Shown: piece by piece, positions 17,775 to 28,688 of the stretch | Layout of the letters: each line of letters begins with the position of its first letter | How positions within the stretch are numbered: position 1 is the stretch's first letter | Assembly (NCBI GenBank): GCA_025352125.1 | Contig: JANXTZ010000001.1 | Location: 1 to 54,869 of the forward strand | From: Deinococcales bacterium | GTDB taxonomy: Bacteria > Deinococcota > Deinococci > Deinococcales > JAAFIG01 | Length of the DNA: 54,869 nt | Direction: 5' to 3' | The notes under the pieces: generated by a model | Seen by the model: only the letters and a program-made list of their open reading frames with translations | What the model was told of the DNA's origin: nothing | The model's database searches: none | Position numbers and translations under genes: made by a program

Positions 17775-18328
17775 AATGGCTTTCGGGTGTCGTGATGTTG
17801 CTGATTTTCCTGAGCTTTTCCTCGAGCGCCCAAAGTGAATATTACCCAAGCAAACCTGGCTTAAAGTGGGTGTATTCCAACAACGAGACGCAGCAGTACA
17901 CCAAAACCATCAATGTCTTTGGGGTGAACGCCGTGATTCTGGCGCACATTTTTGGTGGGTCAACCGTGCAAGAAGATTATATTCAGGTCACCAGCCTTGG
18001 GGTGAACCTGATAGGGACAAAGCGCAACAACGTTGTCACACAGTACAAACCGCCACTGGCAGTTTATCCAGCCGCTCCGCTGGCGGTCGGCGCACGTTGG
18101 AGCAGCTCGAGCAAGGTCGGCGGCAGCGTGGTCGCCATCTCGAGCGCGATTCTGTCCAGTGAAGGCATCAGCGTGAAGGGTGGACGGTTCAACGCCTTTG
18201 TGATTCGCCAGTCGGTCAGCACTTCGAGCGGCGGGCGCAGCGTCAGCGATCTGTATTTTGTGCCAGGCATTGGCACGGTGCGTTATGTGACCGCAGACGG
18301 TACGGCGGTGGATTTGGTCAGCCGTTGA
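17771..18328 (+). CDS. Secreted hypothetical protein
   Basis: A 185-residue protein with a clear signal peptide (MKWLSGVVMLLIFLSFSSSA, cleavage probably after SSA near residue 20). The mature part is a beta-rich, Ser/Val/Gly-rich domain beginning YYPSKPGLKWVYS, a start seen in several uncharacterised secreted Deinococcus-type proteins; no family name can be given. No lipobox cysteine. It overlaps proC by four bases and so is co-translated with it, without an obvious functional reason. It ends 20 bases from the convergent glycosyltransferase gene. Confidence 0.65.
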   Translation: MKWLSGVVMLLIFLSFSSSAQSEYYPSKPGLKWVYSNNETQQYTKTINVFGVNAVILAHIFGGSTVQEDYIQVTSLGVNLIGTKRNNVVTQYKPPLAVYPAAPLAVGARWSSSSKVGGSVVAISSAILSSEGISVKGGRFNAFVIRQSVSTSSGGRSVSDLYFVPGIGTVRYVTADGTAVDLVSR

Positions 18329-18347
18329 GCCAGTTGCCAACAGAATG

Positions 18348-19019
18348 TTAAGAACGGGTTTGGGTCCGGCGTTTGCGCTCGAGCACGGCATATTTCATGA
18401 TCTGCCAGTACATCCCCAAACGCCTTGTCATGCCTTTAAAAAAACCCAACTTTTGTTCTTTTAAGCGTTGCGACACACCCTCAAGATTCACAAATTTGCA
18501 ACGCAGTCCCTCGAGTTGAATCTGGTCGGTGATCGCCAGTTCTATCGCGTATTTACGACTCGCCAAATCTGGAACTCGAGCCAGGAGCGCCCGAGGAATC
18601 GCACGTTGACCGCTCCATTGCGGGGTCGCACGGTTGCCAAAATCGGTGATGCCACCGCCGCCGCTGAACAAACCAACGGTGGTGTCGGCTTCATTTAGTT
18701 GCAGTGGCTCGAGCAATGAGAGCACGTGTTTTGACGTTAAGTTGATCAAGTCCGCGTCGAGCAGCACCAGTGTTTCTTGGCTCAGGCTGGCGACTCCTGC
18801 CGCCACTGCCCCACCCTTGCCACGGTTGGGTTGATACTCGAGCACCCTTGCGCCGGCGGCTTTGGCGACCCTCGCGGTCAGATCGCTGCATCCGTCAGCC
18901 ACCACCAGCACCTCACCCAAACCTGACTCGAGCGCAACCTTCACCACGTCAGCAACGGTGGCTTCCTCGTTAAATGCAGGAATGAGAATGCCAATGCTGG
19001 TGGCTCGAGTGGCGGTCAT
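18348..19019 (-). CDS. Family 2 glycosyltransferase
   Basis: A 223-residue GT2 enzyme without membrane helices. Motifs: IGILIPAFNEEATVADVV at the N terminus, VVADGCSD, NRGKGGAVAAGV and the metal-binding LLDADL. This is the arrangement of glucosyl-3-phosphoglycerate synthase and dolichol-phosphate-mannose-synthase-like enzymes. The sugar donor is a nucleotide sugar; the acceptor is unknown. It closes the rpsB-to-rseP gene run, starting 19 bases after the rseP stop. Confidence 0.85.
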   Translation of the reverse strand: MTATRATSIGILIPAFNEEATVADVVKVALESGLGEVLVVADGCSDLTARVAKAAGARVLEYQPNRGKGGAVAAGVASLSQETLVLLDADLINLTSKHVLSLLEPLQLNEADTTVGLFSGGGGITDFGNRATPQWSGQRAIPRALLARVPDLASRKYAIELAITDQIQLEGLRCKFVNLEGVSQRLKEQKLGFFKGMTRRLGMYWQIMKYAVLERKRRTQTRS

Positions 19020-19038
19020 GTTGGGTTCAGTCTACCGC

Positions 19039-20103
19039 TTAACGCGGGACGAATACGTCTTTTAGCGTCACGAGCGCCATGAAAACCAGAACGAAAGCAA
19101 AACCGATAAAGTTAATGAATTCTTCTTGCCCTGGCGCGAACGGGCGGCGGCGGATGGCGGTGATGGAATTTAACAAAATGCGCCCGCCGTCCAGTCCTGG
19201 AATCGGCAGCAGGTTAAAAATTCCGAGTCCAAAATTGATCATGCCCGCCAGGTACAACAGCGCATAAAAACCTTGGTCGAGGAACGTACCGACCACTTTG
19301 ACCGTTCCGACCGGACCCGAAACATCGGATGGTTTGAAGGCAAACGTGTTAAAAATTCCCTCAAAAATTTTGGAGACATACATTGGAATCGCACCCAGCA
19401 AGGTCGTGCTCGAATCGCTTAGGGCTTGTAACGGCGCGACTGGTTTGTAAAATTGTTCCGCGCCAATGCTGACCCCAAAAATCGGGCGTTTCTGACCCAC
19501 CTTGGTCACAGGCGACCAGTCAAATGTGATCTCGAGGTTTCGTGCTTTGCCATTCTCGAGGCGTTTGACACTGAATGTTCTGATGCCATTTCTGGACAAT
19601 GAATTGCGAACCTCTTGGAAGTCTTTGATGAATTGATTGTCTACTTTGGTGATGACATCGAGTGCCTTAAAACCTGCCTTTTCGGCGCTCGAGCCTGATT
19701 GAATGCTGTACAACTCGGCGTTGTTGGTGATAACGGGTTTGCCTTGCCCAATCAGCACCACGGCAATGATCAAAATTGCCAGAATGATATTTGAAAGCGG
19801 ACCCGCGAACAGCACCGCAAACTTGCCCCAGTAGCCCAGTTTTGCCATGCCAGTGCTGGGCGGAACGGTGGTGCCGTTTTCGTCCACGGTTGGCGTCATG
19901 CCGTCAATGTCCACATAACCGCCAATAGGCAGCGCCGAAATCCGCCATTCAGTGCCTGTGGCATTCCAGCGAGCCAATATTGGACCCATGCCTATCGAGA
20001 AGGCTTTGACGTTGACGCCCTGCCATTTTGCCAGCGAATAATGTGCCAGTTCGTGAATGAACACGGCAATGTTGATGATGATGAGCCAAACAATGATTGA
20101 CAT
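19039..20103 (-). CDS. rseP: Site-2 (M50) intramembrane zinc protease RseP
   Basis: Membrane metalloprotease that cuts transmembrane substrates such as anti-sigma factors or signal peptides. The protein (354 residues from 20103) has HELAH at residues 17-21 in the first helix, one PDZ domain in the middle (SGSSAEKAGFKALDVITKV), and the second metal motif NLLPIPGLDGGRIL in the C-terminal helices. I chose ATG 20103 because it has a GGAG Shine-Dalgarno; an upstream ATG at 20115 overlaps the dxr stop (TAATG) and would add four residues. It is in the usual position after dxr. Confidence 0.93.
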   Translation of the reverse strand: MSIIVWLIIINIAVFIHELAHYSLAKWQGVNVKAFSIGMGPILARWNATGTEWRISALPIGGYVDIDGMTPTVDENGTTVPPSTGMAKLGYWGKFAVLFAGPLSNIILAILIIAVVLIGQGKPVITNNAELYSIQSGSSAEKAGFKALDVITKVDNQFIKDFQEVRNSLSRNGIRTFSVKRLENGKARNLEITFDWSPVTKVGQKRPIFGVSIGAEQFYKPVAPLQALSDSSTTLLGAIPMYVSKIFEGIFNTFAFKPSDVSGPVGTVKVVGTFLDQGFYALLYLAGMINFGLGIFNLLPIPGLDGGRILLNSITAIRRRPFAPGQEEFINFIGFAFVLVFMALVTLKDVFVPR

Positions 20104-20114
20104 AAAACTCCACA

Positions 20115-21254
20115 TTAAGGTCGAAACGACTTCAGCAATTCTGCTGCTCGAGTTCGCGCCCAAGCATCGGTTGCCCTGATGCTATCCCATGAAAGGAATG
20201 CAATAGGTGCTTCACTTAACACTTGTTCAATCAGTTTGGGAATGCCGAGGTACGATACCTTGTAATCCAGGAAGGCGGTCACAGCAATTTCGTCGGCGGC
20301 ATTCAAGGCAATGGGCGCGACACCACCACGTTTCCCAGCTTCAATGGCAAGCCCCAAACACGGAAAACGATTCAGATCAGGTTTTGAAAGCTCGAGCATT
20401 CCCTCTAAATCCAGAGGCTCGAGCGGTGTGCTTGGGCGTGATGGTTTGGTTTCCAAAGCTGCCAAAATACCGTACTGAATGGCAAGGCGCATGTCGGCGA
20501 CACCCAATTGGGCTTTGATCTGCCCGTCGTTAAACCGCACCAAACTATGAATGATGCTTTTGGGGTGCACCAGTACGCCTACTTTTTCAATTGGGATTTC
20601 ATATAGATACATCGCCTCGAGCACTTCCAACCCCTTGTTCATAAGGGTACTCGAGTCAATCGTGACCTTTGCGCCCATGACCCAATTTGGGTGCTTGAGT
20701 GCCATCTCTGGCGTGACGCTCGAGAGGTCTTCGGGTGCCAGCCTGAACGGTCCGCCGCTCGCCGTCAAAATCAACTCGGCAACATCACTGAACTTCTCGC
20801 CCACCAAACACTGGTACAACGCGCCGTGCTCCGAATCGACGGGCGTGATCCGAGCGCCAGAGGCTCGAGCCGCAGCCCACATCAGCGGACCGCCGCAAAC
20901 CATCGCCTCTTTGTTGGCGAGTGCCACATTGCGTCCAGCCTCGAGCGCCCGACGGGTGGGTTCAAGTCCTGCCAGCCCTGGAATCGCGCCAACCACGGCG
21001 TCACATTCGAGCGTTGCGACCTCACACGGGTCACAAACCACCTGAATGCCTGGCAGGGCATCTCGAGCGTCTTGAAAAATGCTGGCGTCAACACTGACAA
21101 GCTTTGGTTTAAACTCAAGCGCCTGCCGCACGACCAAATCCAAATTTTTGCCCGCCGCCAAACCCGCAACGCGCCAACCTCGCCAGCGTGCGACCTCAAG
21201 CGTTTGGGTGCCAATCGAACCCGTGCTGCCAAGAATGCTGATGGAATGACTCAT
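20115..21254 (-). CDS. dxr: 1-deoxy-D-xylulose-5-phosphate reductoisomerase
   Basis: First committed step of the MEP isoprenoid pathway, converting DXP to MEP with NADPH. ispG, a later step, is also in this window. The 379-residue protein starts [18 protein letters not shown] (NADPH site) and has [32 protein letters not shown] and the C-terminal [12 protein letters not shown], all diagnostic. I used ATG 21254; a TTG two codons upstream is possible. It is transcribed with cdsA and rseP. Confidence 0.96.
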   Translation of the reverse strand: MSHSISILGSTGSIGTQTLEVARWRGWRVAGLAAGKNLDLVVRQALEFKPKLVSVDASIFQDARDALPGIQVVCDPCEVATLECDAVVGAIPGLAGLEPTRRALEAGRNVALANKEAMVCGGPLMWAAARASGARITPVDSEHGALYQCLVGEKFSDVAELILTASGGPFRLAPEDLSSVTPEMALKHPNWVMGAKVTIDSSTLMNKGLEVLEAMYLYEIPIEKVGVLVHPKSIIHSLVRFNDGQIKAQLGVADMRLAIQYGILAALETKPSRPSTPLEPLDLEGMLELSKPDLNRFPCLGLAIEAGKRGGVAPIALNAADEIAVTAFLDYKVSYLGIPKLIEQVLSEAPIAFLSWDSIRATDAWARTRAAELLKSFRP

Positions 21255-21301
21255 TGACAAAAGGTTATTGGGTTTGGGTTTTCACTGCAAGTGACAAGTG
21301 T

Positions 21302-21541
21302 TTAATTGATGACACGAGGCTCTGAACTCGTCGGCACATTCTGCGCCCTCGCCTGCTCGAGTTCGGCTTTGACGATGATCAGTTGTTGCTGCAAAAACAA
21401 GCGCTCTTGCTGAATAGCTTCAACTGACTTGGCACGGATTACCGCATCGGATTTGAGCCGATTGACCAGCTCTTGCAACTCACGAAGACGGTTTTTGATT
21501 TCCTCAAGGCTCAAGACAAGGCTGGATTCGACTTTGACCAT
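21302..21541 (-). CDS. Small coiled-coil protein between cdsA and dxr
   Basis: A 79-residue protein that is almost wholly coiled coil: LSLEEIKNRLRELQELVNRL and later ERLFLQQQLIIVKAELEQAR show heptad spacing of Leu/Ile. The ATG overlaps the cdsA stop (TGATG), so it is translationally coupled. I know no family for it. The position in the conserved envelope gene run suggests a small structural or adaptor protein, but nothing in the sequence tells more. Confidence 0.65.
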   Translation of the reverse strand: MVKVESSLVLSLEEIKNRLRELQELVNRLKSDAVIRAKSVEAIQQERLFLQQQLIIVKAELEQARAQNVPTSSEPRVIN

Positions 21542-22467
21542 CAAAACACCGCCACCGACAAATAGTAATAGGCGACTGGCAAGGCGAACAACAAGCTGTC
21601 CATTCGGTCAAGCAAACCGCCGTGCCCAGGTAAAAAGTTGCCCGAATCTTTGACGCCAAAACCACGTTTGATCACGCTCTCGGCAAGATCGCCAAGTTGT
21701 GCCGCCGAAGACACCAGGATCGCAAAAATCCAGATTTCGGAGAGTTTCACATCCGAAATAATTGGTCTGATCGCTTCACTCATGCCAAAGACCAGCAACA
21801 TGCTGAAAACCAAGCCTCCCAGCGCCCCCTCGAGCGTCTTGGCTGGACTGATTTCGGGGGCGAGTTTGCGCTTACCAAAACGCCCGCCGACAAAGTAAGC
21901 CCCCGTGTCGCTGGCGTAAGCGCCAACGGCGGTGATGATGATGTACCAGAAACCCACGTGGTCGTTGGGGGTATAACGCAACAACATACCAAAGGAAATC
22001 AGAAACGGAATGTAAAGCACGCCAAACAAACTGGTCATGATGCGCTCGAGCGGGCGCTCTGAGGGACGAATCACCTCGACGATCATGACCCACATGACAT
22101 AAGCCCACATGACAATTTCGCGCCACGGAACGCTGCGCAAATGTTCGGGCAGAATCGGCAGGCTGGCGACCAGCATCAACACTCCAAAGACGTAAATGCT
22201 GCGTCCACCGACGCTGTAACCCTTGCTCCGAGCCATGCTGCGAAACTCGTGCAAGCCAATCACCACGGCAGGAACTGCCAAAATCATTGCGCCGATCCAA
22301 CCAAGCCACAACATGCCAACCACAGTTGCAAAGGCAATCAGACCCCAAACGGCACGTTGTCCAATCTCCGAACTGGTTCGGACGGGTTTGCTTTCGGGAG
22401 GTGTCGTGCCTTCGTTCAAAGGAATCCTAAACTGACTTGGAATGCACAAGATTAACCGACAAACCAT
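21541..22467 (-). CDS. cdsA: Phosphatidate cytidylyltransferase
   Basis: Makes CDP-diacylglycerol from phosphatidate and CTP, the branch point of phospholipid synthesis. The 308 residues form a polytopic membrane protein (about seven or eight helices) with the signature near the C terminus: AAQLGDLAESVIKRGFGVKD then SGNFLPGHGGLLDRMDS. SDTGAYFVGGRFGKRKLAPE precedes it. The first 35 residues are not hydrophobic, so the true start may be a little downstream. uppS, which normally lies between frr and cdsA, is absent here. Confidence 0.93.
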   Translation of the reverse strand: MVCRLILCIPSQFRIPLNEGTTPPESKPVRTSSEIGQRAVWGLIAFATVVGMLWLGWIGAMILAVPAVVIGLHEFRSMARSKGYSVGGRSIYVFGVLMLVASLPILPEHLRSVPWREIVMWAYVMWVMIVEVIRPSERPLERIMTSLFGVLYIPFLISFGMLLRYTPNDHVGFWYIIITAVGAYASDTGAYFVGGRFGKRKLAPEISPAKTLEGALGGLVFSMLLVFGMSEAIRPIISDVKLSEIWIFAILVSSAAQLGDLAESVIKRGFGVKDSGNFLPGHGGLLDRMDSLLFALPVAYYYLSVAVF

Positions 22468-22491
22468 GAATTCTGTGCGAAGTTATTCTCA

Positions 22492-22520
22492 AAAATACGA
22501 TGTGAGAACGGGTTTGACAA
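22492..22520 (-). promoter_or_regulatory. Promoter between frr and cdsA
   Basis: On the minus strand TTGTCA (22515-22520), a 17-base spacer, TATTTT (22492-22497), then about 24 bases to the cdsA ATG. It would let cdsA-dxr-rseP be transcribed apart from the ribosomal genes. Confidence 0.55.
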
Positions 22521-22542
22521 GAAAAATGGCTCGAGCATCACT

Positions 22543-23097
22543 TTATGAGCCGAGAATATCGGCTTCCTTTTTGCTGAACGTCGCCTCGACCTTGGCGATA
22601 AACTCGTCGGTGATCTTTTGCACCTCAACCTCGCCGCGTTTGACTTCATCCAAACTCGCAAGCTTGTCCTTCTCGAGTTGCTTGACAGATTTCATGGCGT
22701 CCTGACGCACGTTGCGCACGGCAACTCGAGCCTCCTCGGCGTAATTCTTGGCGTTCTTGACCAGTTCTTTGCGGCGCTCTTCGGTCAAGGCTGGAATGGT
22801 GATGAACAGCGAATCGCCTTTGTTGGCAGGGTTCAAACCCAAATCCGAATCCCGAATGGCTTTCTCGATGCCTGCCAAGCTCGAGCGGTCAAACGGCGCG
22901 ATGACCAGTGTTCGCGCGTCCGGTGCGGTGATGTTCGCCATTTGGTTGATCGGCATGGTTGATCCGTAATAATCCATCGTGACCTTGTTCAACATGCTGG
23001 CGTTCGCCCGTCCAGTGCGCAGCACCGACAAGTGTGAGTCCAGAGATTCTACTGCTTTGGTCATTCTCAAACGGGCATCATCAAAAATGTCTTTCAT
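22543..23097 (-). CDS. frr: Ribosome recycling factor
   Basis: Splits post-termination ribosomes together with EF-G. The 184-residue protein runs from [19 protein letters not shown] to the C terminus with the family motifs [46 protein letters not shown] and the [10 protein letters not shown] region. I set the start at 23097 because it has a GGAGGA Shine-Dalgarno and the known beginning; 24 extra residues of an upstream open frame were dropped. Confidence 0.96.
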   Translation of the reverse strand: MKDIFDDARLRMTKAVESLDSHLSVLRTGRANASMLNKVTMDYYGSTMPINQMANITAPDARTLVIAPFDRSSLAGIEKAIRDSDLGLNPANKGDSLFITIPALTEERRKELVKNAKNYAEEARVAVRNVRQDAMKSVKQLEKDKLASLDEVKRGEVEVQKITDEFIAKVEATFSKKEADILGS

Positions 23098-23202
23098 TGT
23101 TGTGTCCTCCAAAAAGAGATTGTACTGCGGTTGGCGTCTCGAGCGAGGGATGCTCGAGAACATTGACAAATCAACACTTGAGTGATGTCATATTTGCGTT
23201 TT

Positions 23203-24808
<1,606 letters not shown>

Positions 24809-24874
24809 CGCAATCACAACCTTTGATTCTCGAGCAACGTCGTGCTCGGCAGTACGGTTTGATGTTTAAACTGT

Positions 24875-25621
24875 TTAGACCTGAACCTCGTCGGCTTCGA
24901 CGATTTGCTCGAGCACCGCTTGGCTCGAGACATTCTCGCCGCCGCCACGGCATTCTACGATCAGATCGCCCAAACGGCTGGTAATCAGTTGGATCGAACG
25001 AATCGCGTCATCATTGCCTGGAACGATGTAATCGATCACATCGGGGTCAGAATCGGTGTCGGCGAGGGCAACCACTGGAATACCCAGTTTTTGCGCCTCT
25101 TTCACGGCAATAGCCTCTTTGGTCGGGTCGATCACAAACAGGCAATCTGGCAGGCGGGTCATGTTGCGAATGCCACCCAGGTAACGGTGCAGACGCTCGA
25201 GTTCGGCTTGCAACAACACGCGCTCGGCTTTTGGACGGGCGTTGATCGCACCGGTCTCAAATTCGGTCTCGAGGAATTTCATGCGTTCGATACGACCCCG
25301 AATGGTTTTGAAGTTGGTCAACATGCCACCCAACCAACGTTGGTTAATGAACGGCATTCCCGAGCGACGCGCCTCGAGTTCGGTGATTTCCTGGGCTTGC
25401 TTTTTGGTGCCGACCATCAAAATGACTTTGCCCTGTTCGGCAACGCTTTTGACAAAATCAAAGCTGCGATCAAGTTGCTTCAGGGTTTTTTGCAAATCGA
25501 TAATGAAAATACCGTTGCGTTCGGCAAAAATGAAACGCTTCATCTTTGGGTTCCAACGCTTGGTTTCGTGACCAAAGTGCACACCAGCTTCGAGCAGTTG
25601 CTTCATGGACAAGTACGACAT
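24875..25621 (-). CDS. rpsB: 30S ribosomal protein S2
   Basis: Ribosomal protein of the small subunit, binding near the neck of the 30S body. The 248 residues begin MSYLSMKQLLEAGVHFGHET and contain KRWNPKMKRFIF, QRWLGGMLTNFKTI and IVPGNDDAIRSIQLI, all typical. A Shine-Dalgarno AGGAGA precedes the ATG. The upstream leader carries a hairpin described separately. It is the first gene of the rpsB-tsf-pyrH-frr run. Confidence 0.97.
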   Translation of the reverse strand: MSYLSMKQLLEAGVHFGHETKRWNPKMKRFIFAERNGIFIIDLQKTLKQLDRSFDFVKSVAEQGKVILMVGTKKQAQEITELEARRSGMPFINQRWLGGMLTNFKTIRGRIERMKFLETEFETGAINARPKAERVLLQAELERLHRYLGGIRNMTRLPDCLFVIDPTKEAIAVKEAQKLGIPVVALADTDSDPDVIDYIVPGNDDAIRSIQLITSRLGDLIVECRGGGENVSSQAVLEQIVEADEVQV

Positions 25622-25730
25622 CGTTCTCCTATTTTGAAAGCGTTGAACCGCATTAGATTTGAAAACCCGAGTTTTGGTTCATCAGGGACGCTTTCTGCCC
25701 TTTTGAACGCTCGAGAGTTCCGATTCAAGA

Positions 25731-25763
25731 CTGTTTCAGATTGAAACAGCCCGAAAGAGTGTA
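25731..25763 (-). promoter_or_regulatory. rpsB promoter -10 and 5' leader hairpin
   Basis: On the minus strand TACACT (25758-25763) is a likely -10; about ten bases later comes a perfect hairpin CTGTTTCA-ATC-TGAAACAG (25731-25749). The leader runs on for about 110 bases to the rpsB ATG and has a second weaker hairpin (AAAAC..GTTTT, around 25660-25675). Ribosomal protein leaders often bind their own product; whether S2 does so here is not known. Confidence 0.5.
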
Positions 25764-25832
25764 CCTCAGAAGCTGGATTTTGAACAGTGCATTTTATTTT
25801 GGTCAGAATCTCGAGTAACTTGGAGGGCAACT

Positions 25833-26075
25833 ATGACTGCTTTGAATGTGCGCTTACCTGAATCCATTCACCGCCGTTTGCGTGTTCTCGCTGAACAGGA
25901 AGGCTTTGGTTTAAACAGCTTAATCGCTTAAGTAGTCATTGAAAAAATCACAATTTTAGATGCAGAAACCGTGTTGCTCGCTCGAGCAACACGCGGATCA
26001 ATACCAGAATTTAAAAGATTGCTGGCTCGGGTTCCAAAAACTGTGCCTCTTGCGGGGGACGAACTCGAGTTTTAA
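25833..26075 (+). pseudogene. HicB-like ribbon-helix-helix antitoxin gene with in-frame stop
   Basis: A Shine-Dalgarno (GGAGGG) and ATG start the frame MTALNVRLPESIHRRLRVLA, continuing to NSLIA, where TAA (25929-25931) interrupts it after 32 codons. The same frame then continues VVIEKITILDAETVLLARA and on to DELEF-stop at 26073. The whole reads like the roughly 80-residue HicB-family antitoxins (LRLPESLHRR start; helix ending EKI; C-terminal acidic tail). One substitution (for example a sense codon to TAA) broke it. No toxin partner lies beside it. The N-terminal 32-residue fragment could still be made and may keep the DNA-binding ribbon. Confidence 0.8.
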
Positions 26076-26153
26076 GCATCAGCCCATTTTGGTTTTCGTA
26101 CGTCGAGGAAGTTCGATTTGATCTCGATTGTGCAGGTTTTCTCACCACACATT

Positions 26154-26181
26154 TTGACTCTCATCCGAAGCAGTTTATACT
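26154..26181 (+). promoter_or_regulatory. Promoter of lgt, leaderless type
   Basis: TTGACT (26154-26159), 16-base spacer, TATACT (26176-26181), then eight bases to the ATG at 26190. This is the best formed promoter seen by eye in the window. It argues for the start at 26190 and against an in-frame ATG at 26118 that lies upstream of the -35. Confidence 0.8.
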
Positions 26182-26189
26182 TAAGCGAC

Positions 26190-27188
26190 ATGCACCCAGA
26201 ACTCTTTAAAATTGGTACTTTCGCCGTCGCCTGGTACGGCGTGCTCATCACCCTCGGAGTTTTGATCGGCGCTGTCGTCGGTTCGCGCCTTGCCGAACGA
26301 CGTGGTTTGAACGCCAACCTGATGAGCGACATGATCTTCTGGGCAGTTTTGTGGGGGGTTGTCGGCGCTCGAGTGGTTTATGTGCTGACCAGTGCCTCGC
26401 AATTTACGCAAAATGCTGACGAACCGTTTTTTACCTGGTTGATTCGCCTCATCAACATTCGTGAGGGTGGTCTTGCCATTCATGGTGGTCTGATTTTTGG
26501 CATTGCCGCGCTTTACTACTATCAACGCCGTTACAAAATCAATTTTTACCAATACGCCGATTTATTTGTTCCTGGCGTGGCTCTGGGCATTATTGGTGGA
26601 CGTCTGGGCAATTTTTTTAACGGCAACGACACCGTTGGACGGCTGACCGCATCCCCGCTCGGTTGGACGTGGCCCAACACTGGCACGAGCATTTTGGGCA
26701 TTTTTAACGGCGAGCGCAACTGGCAGGGACTCTCGAGCTTGTGTTACGTCAACGGTGAAACCAAGAACGGTGTGGATTGCTTGCTTAATCAAGCCGCCGT
26801 TCGCGGACCGGTGCATTTGACCCAGATTTACGGCGTGTTTATTGGTGTCGCCCTGACCATTGCCGCATTTTACTGGTTGAGATCAAAACGCCCAGGTTGG
26901 GTCTTCTGGCAATTTATCTTCTGGTACAGTCTGCTGCGTTCGGTGGTCGAAGAAACCTTCAGGCTCAACCCATTGTTTATAAAACTTTGGATCGACGACG
27001 GTCCAAAAGGCTTGGGCGTTGGTTTGTTGACCCTGACCCAAATTTACTCGATTCCGTTGTGCTTACTGGCACTCTTTATGCTCTGGCGAATTGGCAAACA
27101 ACCAGAACAACCCTGGGGTGAGGGCATTGCGGTTCCCAAGCCAAACACGCCGAACAATCTGGTCTCGAGCGCCAACCCAGGGAAATAA
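26190..27188 (+). CDS. lgt: Prolipoprotein diacylglyceryl transferase
   Basis: Membrane enzyme that moves diacylglyceryl from phosphatidylglycerol to the lipobox cysteine of prolipoproteins. The 332 residues form about seven helices: MHPELFKIGTFAVAWYGVLI at the start, AVLWGVVGARVVYVL, the Lgt signature IREGGLAIHGGLIFG, and GGRLGNFFNGNDTVGR. The C-terminal helix is followed by a Pro/Asn-rich tail. The stop is two bases before the glmU ATG, so the two genes are co-transcribed. Confidence 0.94.
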   Translation: MHPELFKIGTFAVAWYGVLITLGVLIGAVVGSRLAERRGLNANLMSDMIFWAVLWGVVGARVVYVLTSASQFTQNADEPFFTWLIRLINIREGGLAIHGGLIFGIAALYYYQRRYKINFYQYADLFVPGVALGIIGGRLGNFFNGNDTVGRLTASPLGWTWPNTGTSILGIFNGERNWQGLSSLCYVNGETKNGVDCLLNQAAVRGPVHLTQIYGVFIGVALTIAAFYWLRSKRPGWVFWQFIFWYSLLRSVVEETFRLNPLFIKLWIDDGPKGLGVGLLTLTQIYSIPLCLLALFMLWRIGKQPEQPWGEGIAVPKPNTPNNLVSSANPGK

Positions 27189-27190
27189 GC

Positions 27191-28648
27191 ATGAGCAGCT
27201 CACACAGTACCCAAGCCAAGCTTGCGGTGGTGATTCTTGCGGCAGGACAGGGCACGCGCATGAAAAGCCAACTGCCCAAAATGTTGCACGAGGTTGCTGG
27301 ACGCCCGCTTCTCGAGCACGTCATCAATGCTGCCAAAGCCCTGAATCCCGAGAAAATTGTGGTTGTGACGGGTCACGGCGCGGACCAGATTGAACATCAC
27401 TTTGCCAACGCTAACGTGGTTTTTGCTCGGCAGCACGAACAACTTGGCACGGCACATGCGTTTAGAATGGCGCAACCTGTGCTTGAAGGATTTGACGGTG
27501 AAATCGTCGTGCTTTACGGCGACACCCCGCTTATGCGTGCCCAGACCTTGCGCGGGGCGCTCGAGTTTCACCGCTCTAAGCAGGCTGGCATGACCGTGAT
27601 TACCTCCGAACTCGAGAATCCCAAAGGTTACGGTCGGATTTTACGCGACGCAAATGGTGAGGTCGTGCGAATCGTCGAGCACAAATCGGCAACCGAGGCT
27701 CAAAAATTGATCAAAGAATGGAATTCGGGCATGTACGTCTTCTCGAGCAAAGCCTTCACGCTTGCTTTGAGCATCGGCAACGACAACACCGCCAAAGAAT
27801 TTTACCTGACCGACATCCTCGAGAGATACCGGCAAGCTGGCGACAAAGCTTTGGCGTTCAAGATTAAAGACGCCGCCGAACTCGAGGGGGCGAATGACCG
27901 CCTGCAACTCGCACAAGCCGACACTGTTTTGCGCAACCGTATTCGAGAACACTGGATGATTGAGGGCGTGACCCTGCATGACCCAAACAGCATTTACATT
28001 GATGACACCGTGACCCTCGAGCCTGACGTGATCATTGAACCTGGCGTGATTTTGAAAGGTCTTACCACCATTGGCAGAGATTCGATCATTGGGGCGTACA
28101 GCGTGATTTCAGATTCGATACTGGCAAACAACGTGACCGTCAAACCTCACACCGTACTCGAGAATGTCACCATGCACCAAGGCAGCGATGCGGGACCGTT
28201 CGCACGGCTGCGCGGCGGCGCAATCTTAGAGCGAGACGTGCACGTTGGCAATTTCGTCGAGATTAAAAACAGCCGGCTCGAGCAGGGCACGAAGGCGGGA
28301 CACTTGGCGTACCTCGGTGATGCCCGCATCGGTGCGGAATCCAACATTGGCGCGGGAACAATCACCGCCAATTACGACGGCATCAACAAACATCACACCG
28401 ACATTGGCAGGGGCGTGTTTATCGGCAGCAACAGCACCATCATTGCGCCCAGGGTGATCGGTGACGGCGCGTTTGTGGCTGGCGGCAGCACCATCAGCGA
28501 CGACGTCCCAGAAGGTGCAATCGCCATTGCCCGGGGCAAACAACGCAACATTGAGGGTTGGGCAGAAAAATACTGGCGCAAGGCGCTCGAGCTGGTGAAG
28601 CCAGGGAAAATGAAGGTCATTCGCGTTTGGCTCGAGGGAAAAGATTGA
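27191..28648 (+). CDS. glmU: Bifunctional GlmU (acetyltransferase / uridylyltransferase)
   Basis: Makes UDP-N-acetylglucosamine from glucosamine-1-phosphate, acetyl-CoA and UTP, the precursor of peptidoglycan. The 485 residues contain the N-terminal pyrophosphorylase motif LAAGQGTRMKSQLPKMLHE, the LYGDTPLM metal site, and a left-handed beta-helix C-terminal half with hexapeptide repeats (IGRDSIIGAYSVI and later) including the acetyltransferase segment GTITANYDGINKHHT. Length is slightly above the usual 450-460. Confidence 0.96.
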   Translation: MSSSHSTQAKLAVVILAAGQGTRMKSQLPKMLHEVAGRPLLEHVINAAKALNPEKIVVVTGHGADQIEHHFANANVVFARQHEQLGTAHAFRMAQPVLEGFDGEIVVLYGDTPLMRAQTLRGALEFHRSKQAGMTVITSELENPKGYGRILRDANGEVVRIVEHKSATEAQKLIKEWNSGMYVFSSKAFTLALSIGNDNTAKEFYLTDILERYRQAGDKALAFKIKDAAELEGANDRLQLAQADTVLRNRIREHWMIEGVTLHDPNSIYIDDTVTLEPDVIIEPGVILKGLTTIGRDSIIGAYSVISDSILANNVTVKPHTVLENVTMHQGSDAGPFARLRGGAILERDVHVGNFVEIKNSRLEQGTKAGHLAYLGDARIGAESNIGAGTITANYDGINKHHTDIGRGVFIGSNSTIIAPRVIGDGAFVAGGSTISDDVPEGAIAIARGKQRNIEGWAEKYWRKALELVKPGKMKVIRVWLEGKD

Positions 28649-28688
28649 TTGTTTCTCGAGCGTAACACTCAAAAAGCTGACACTTGAA

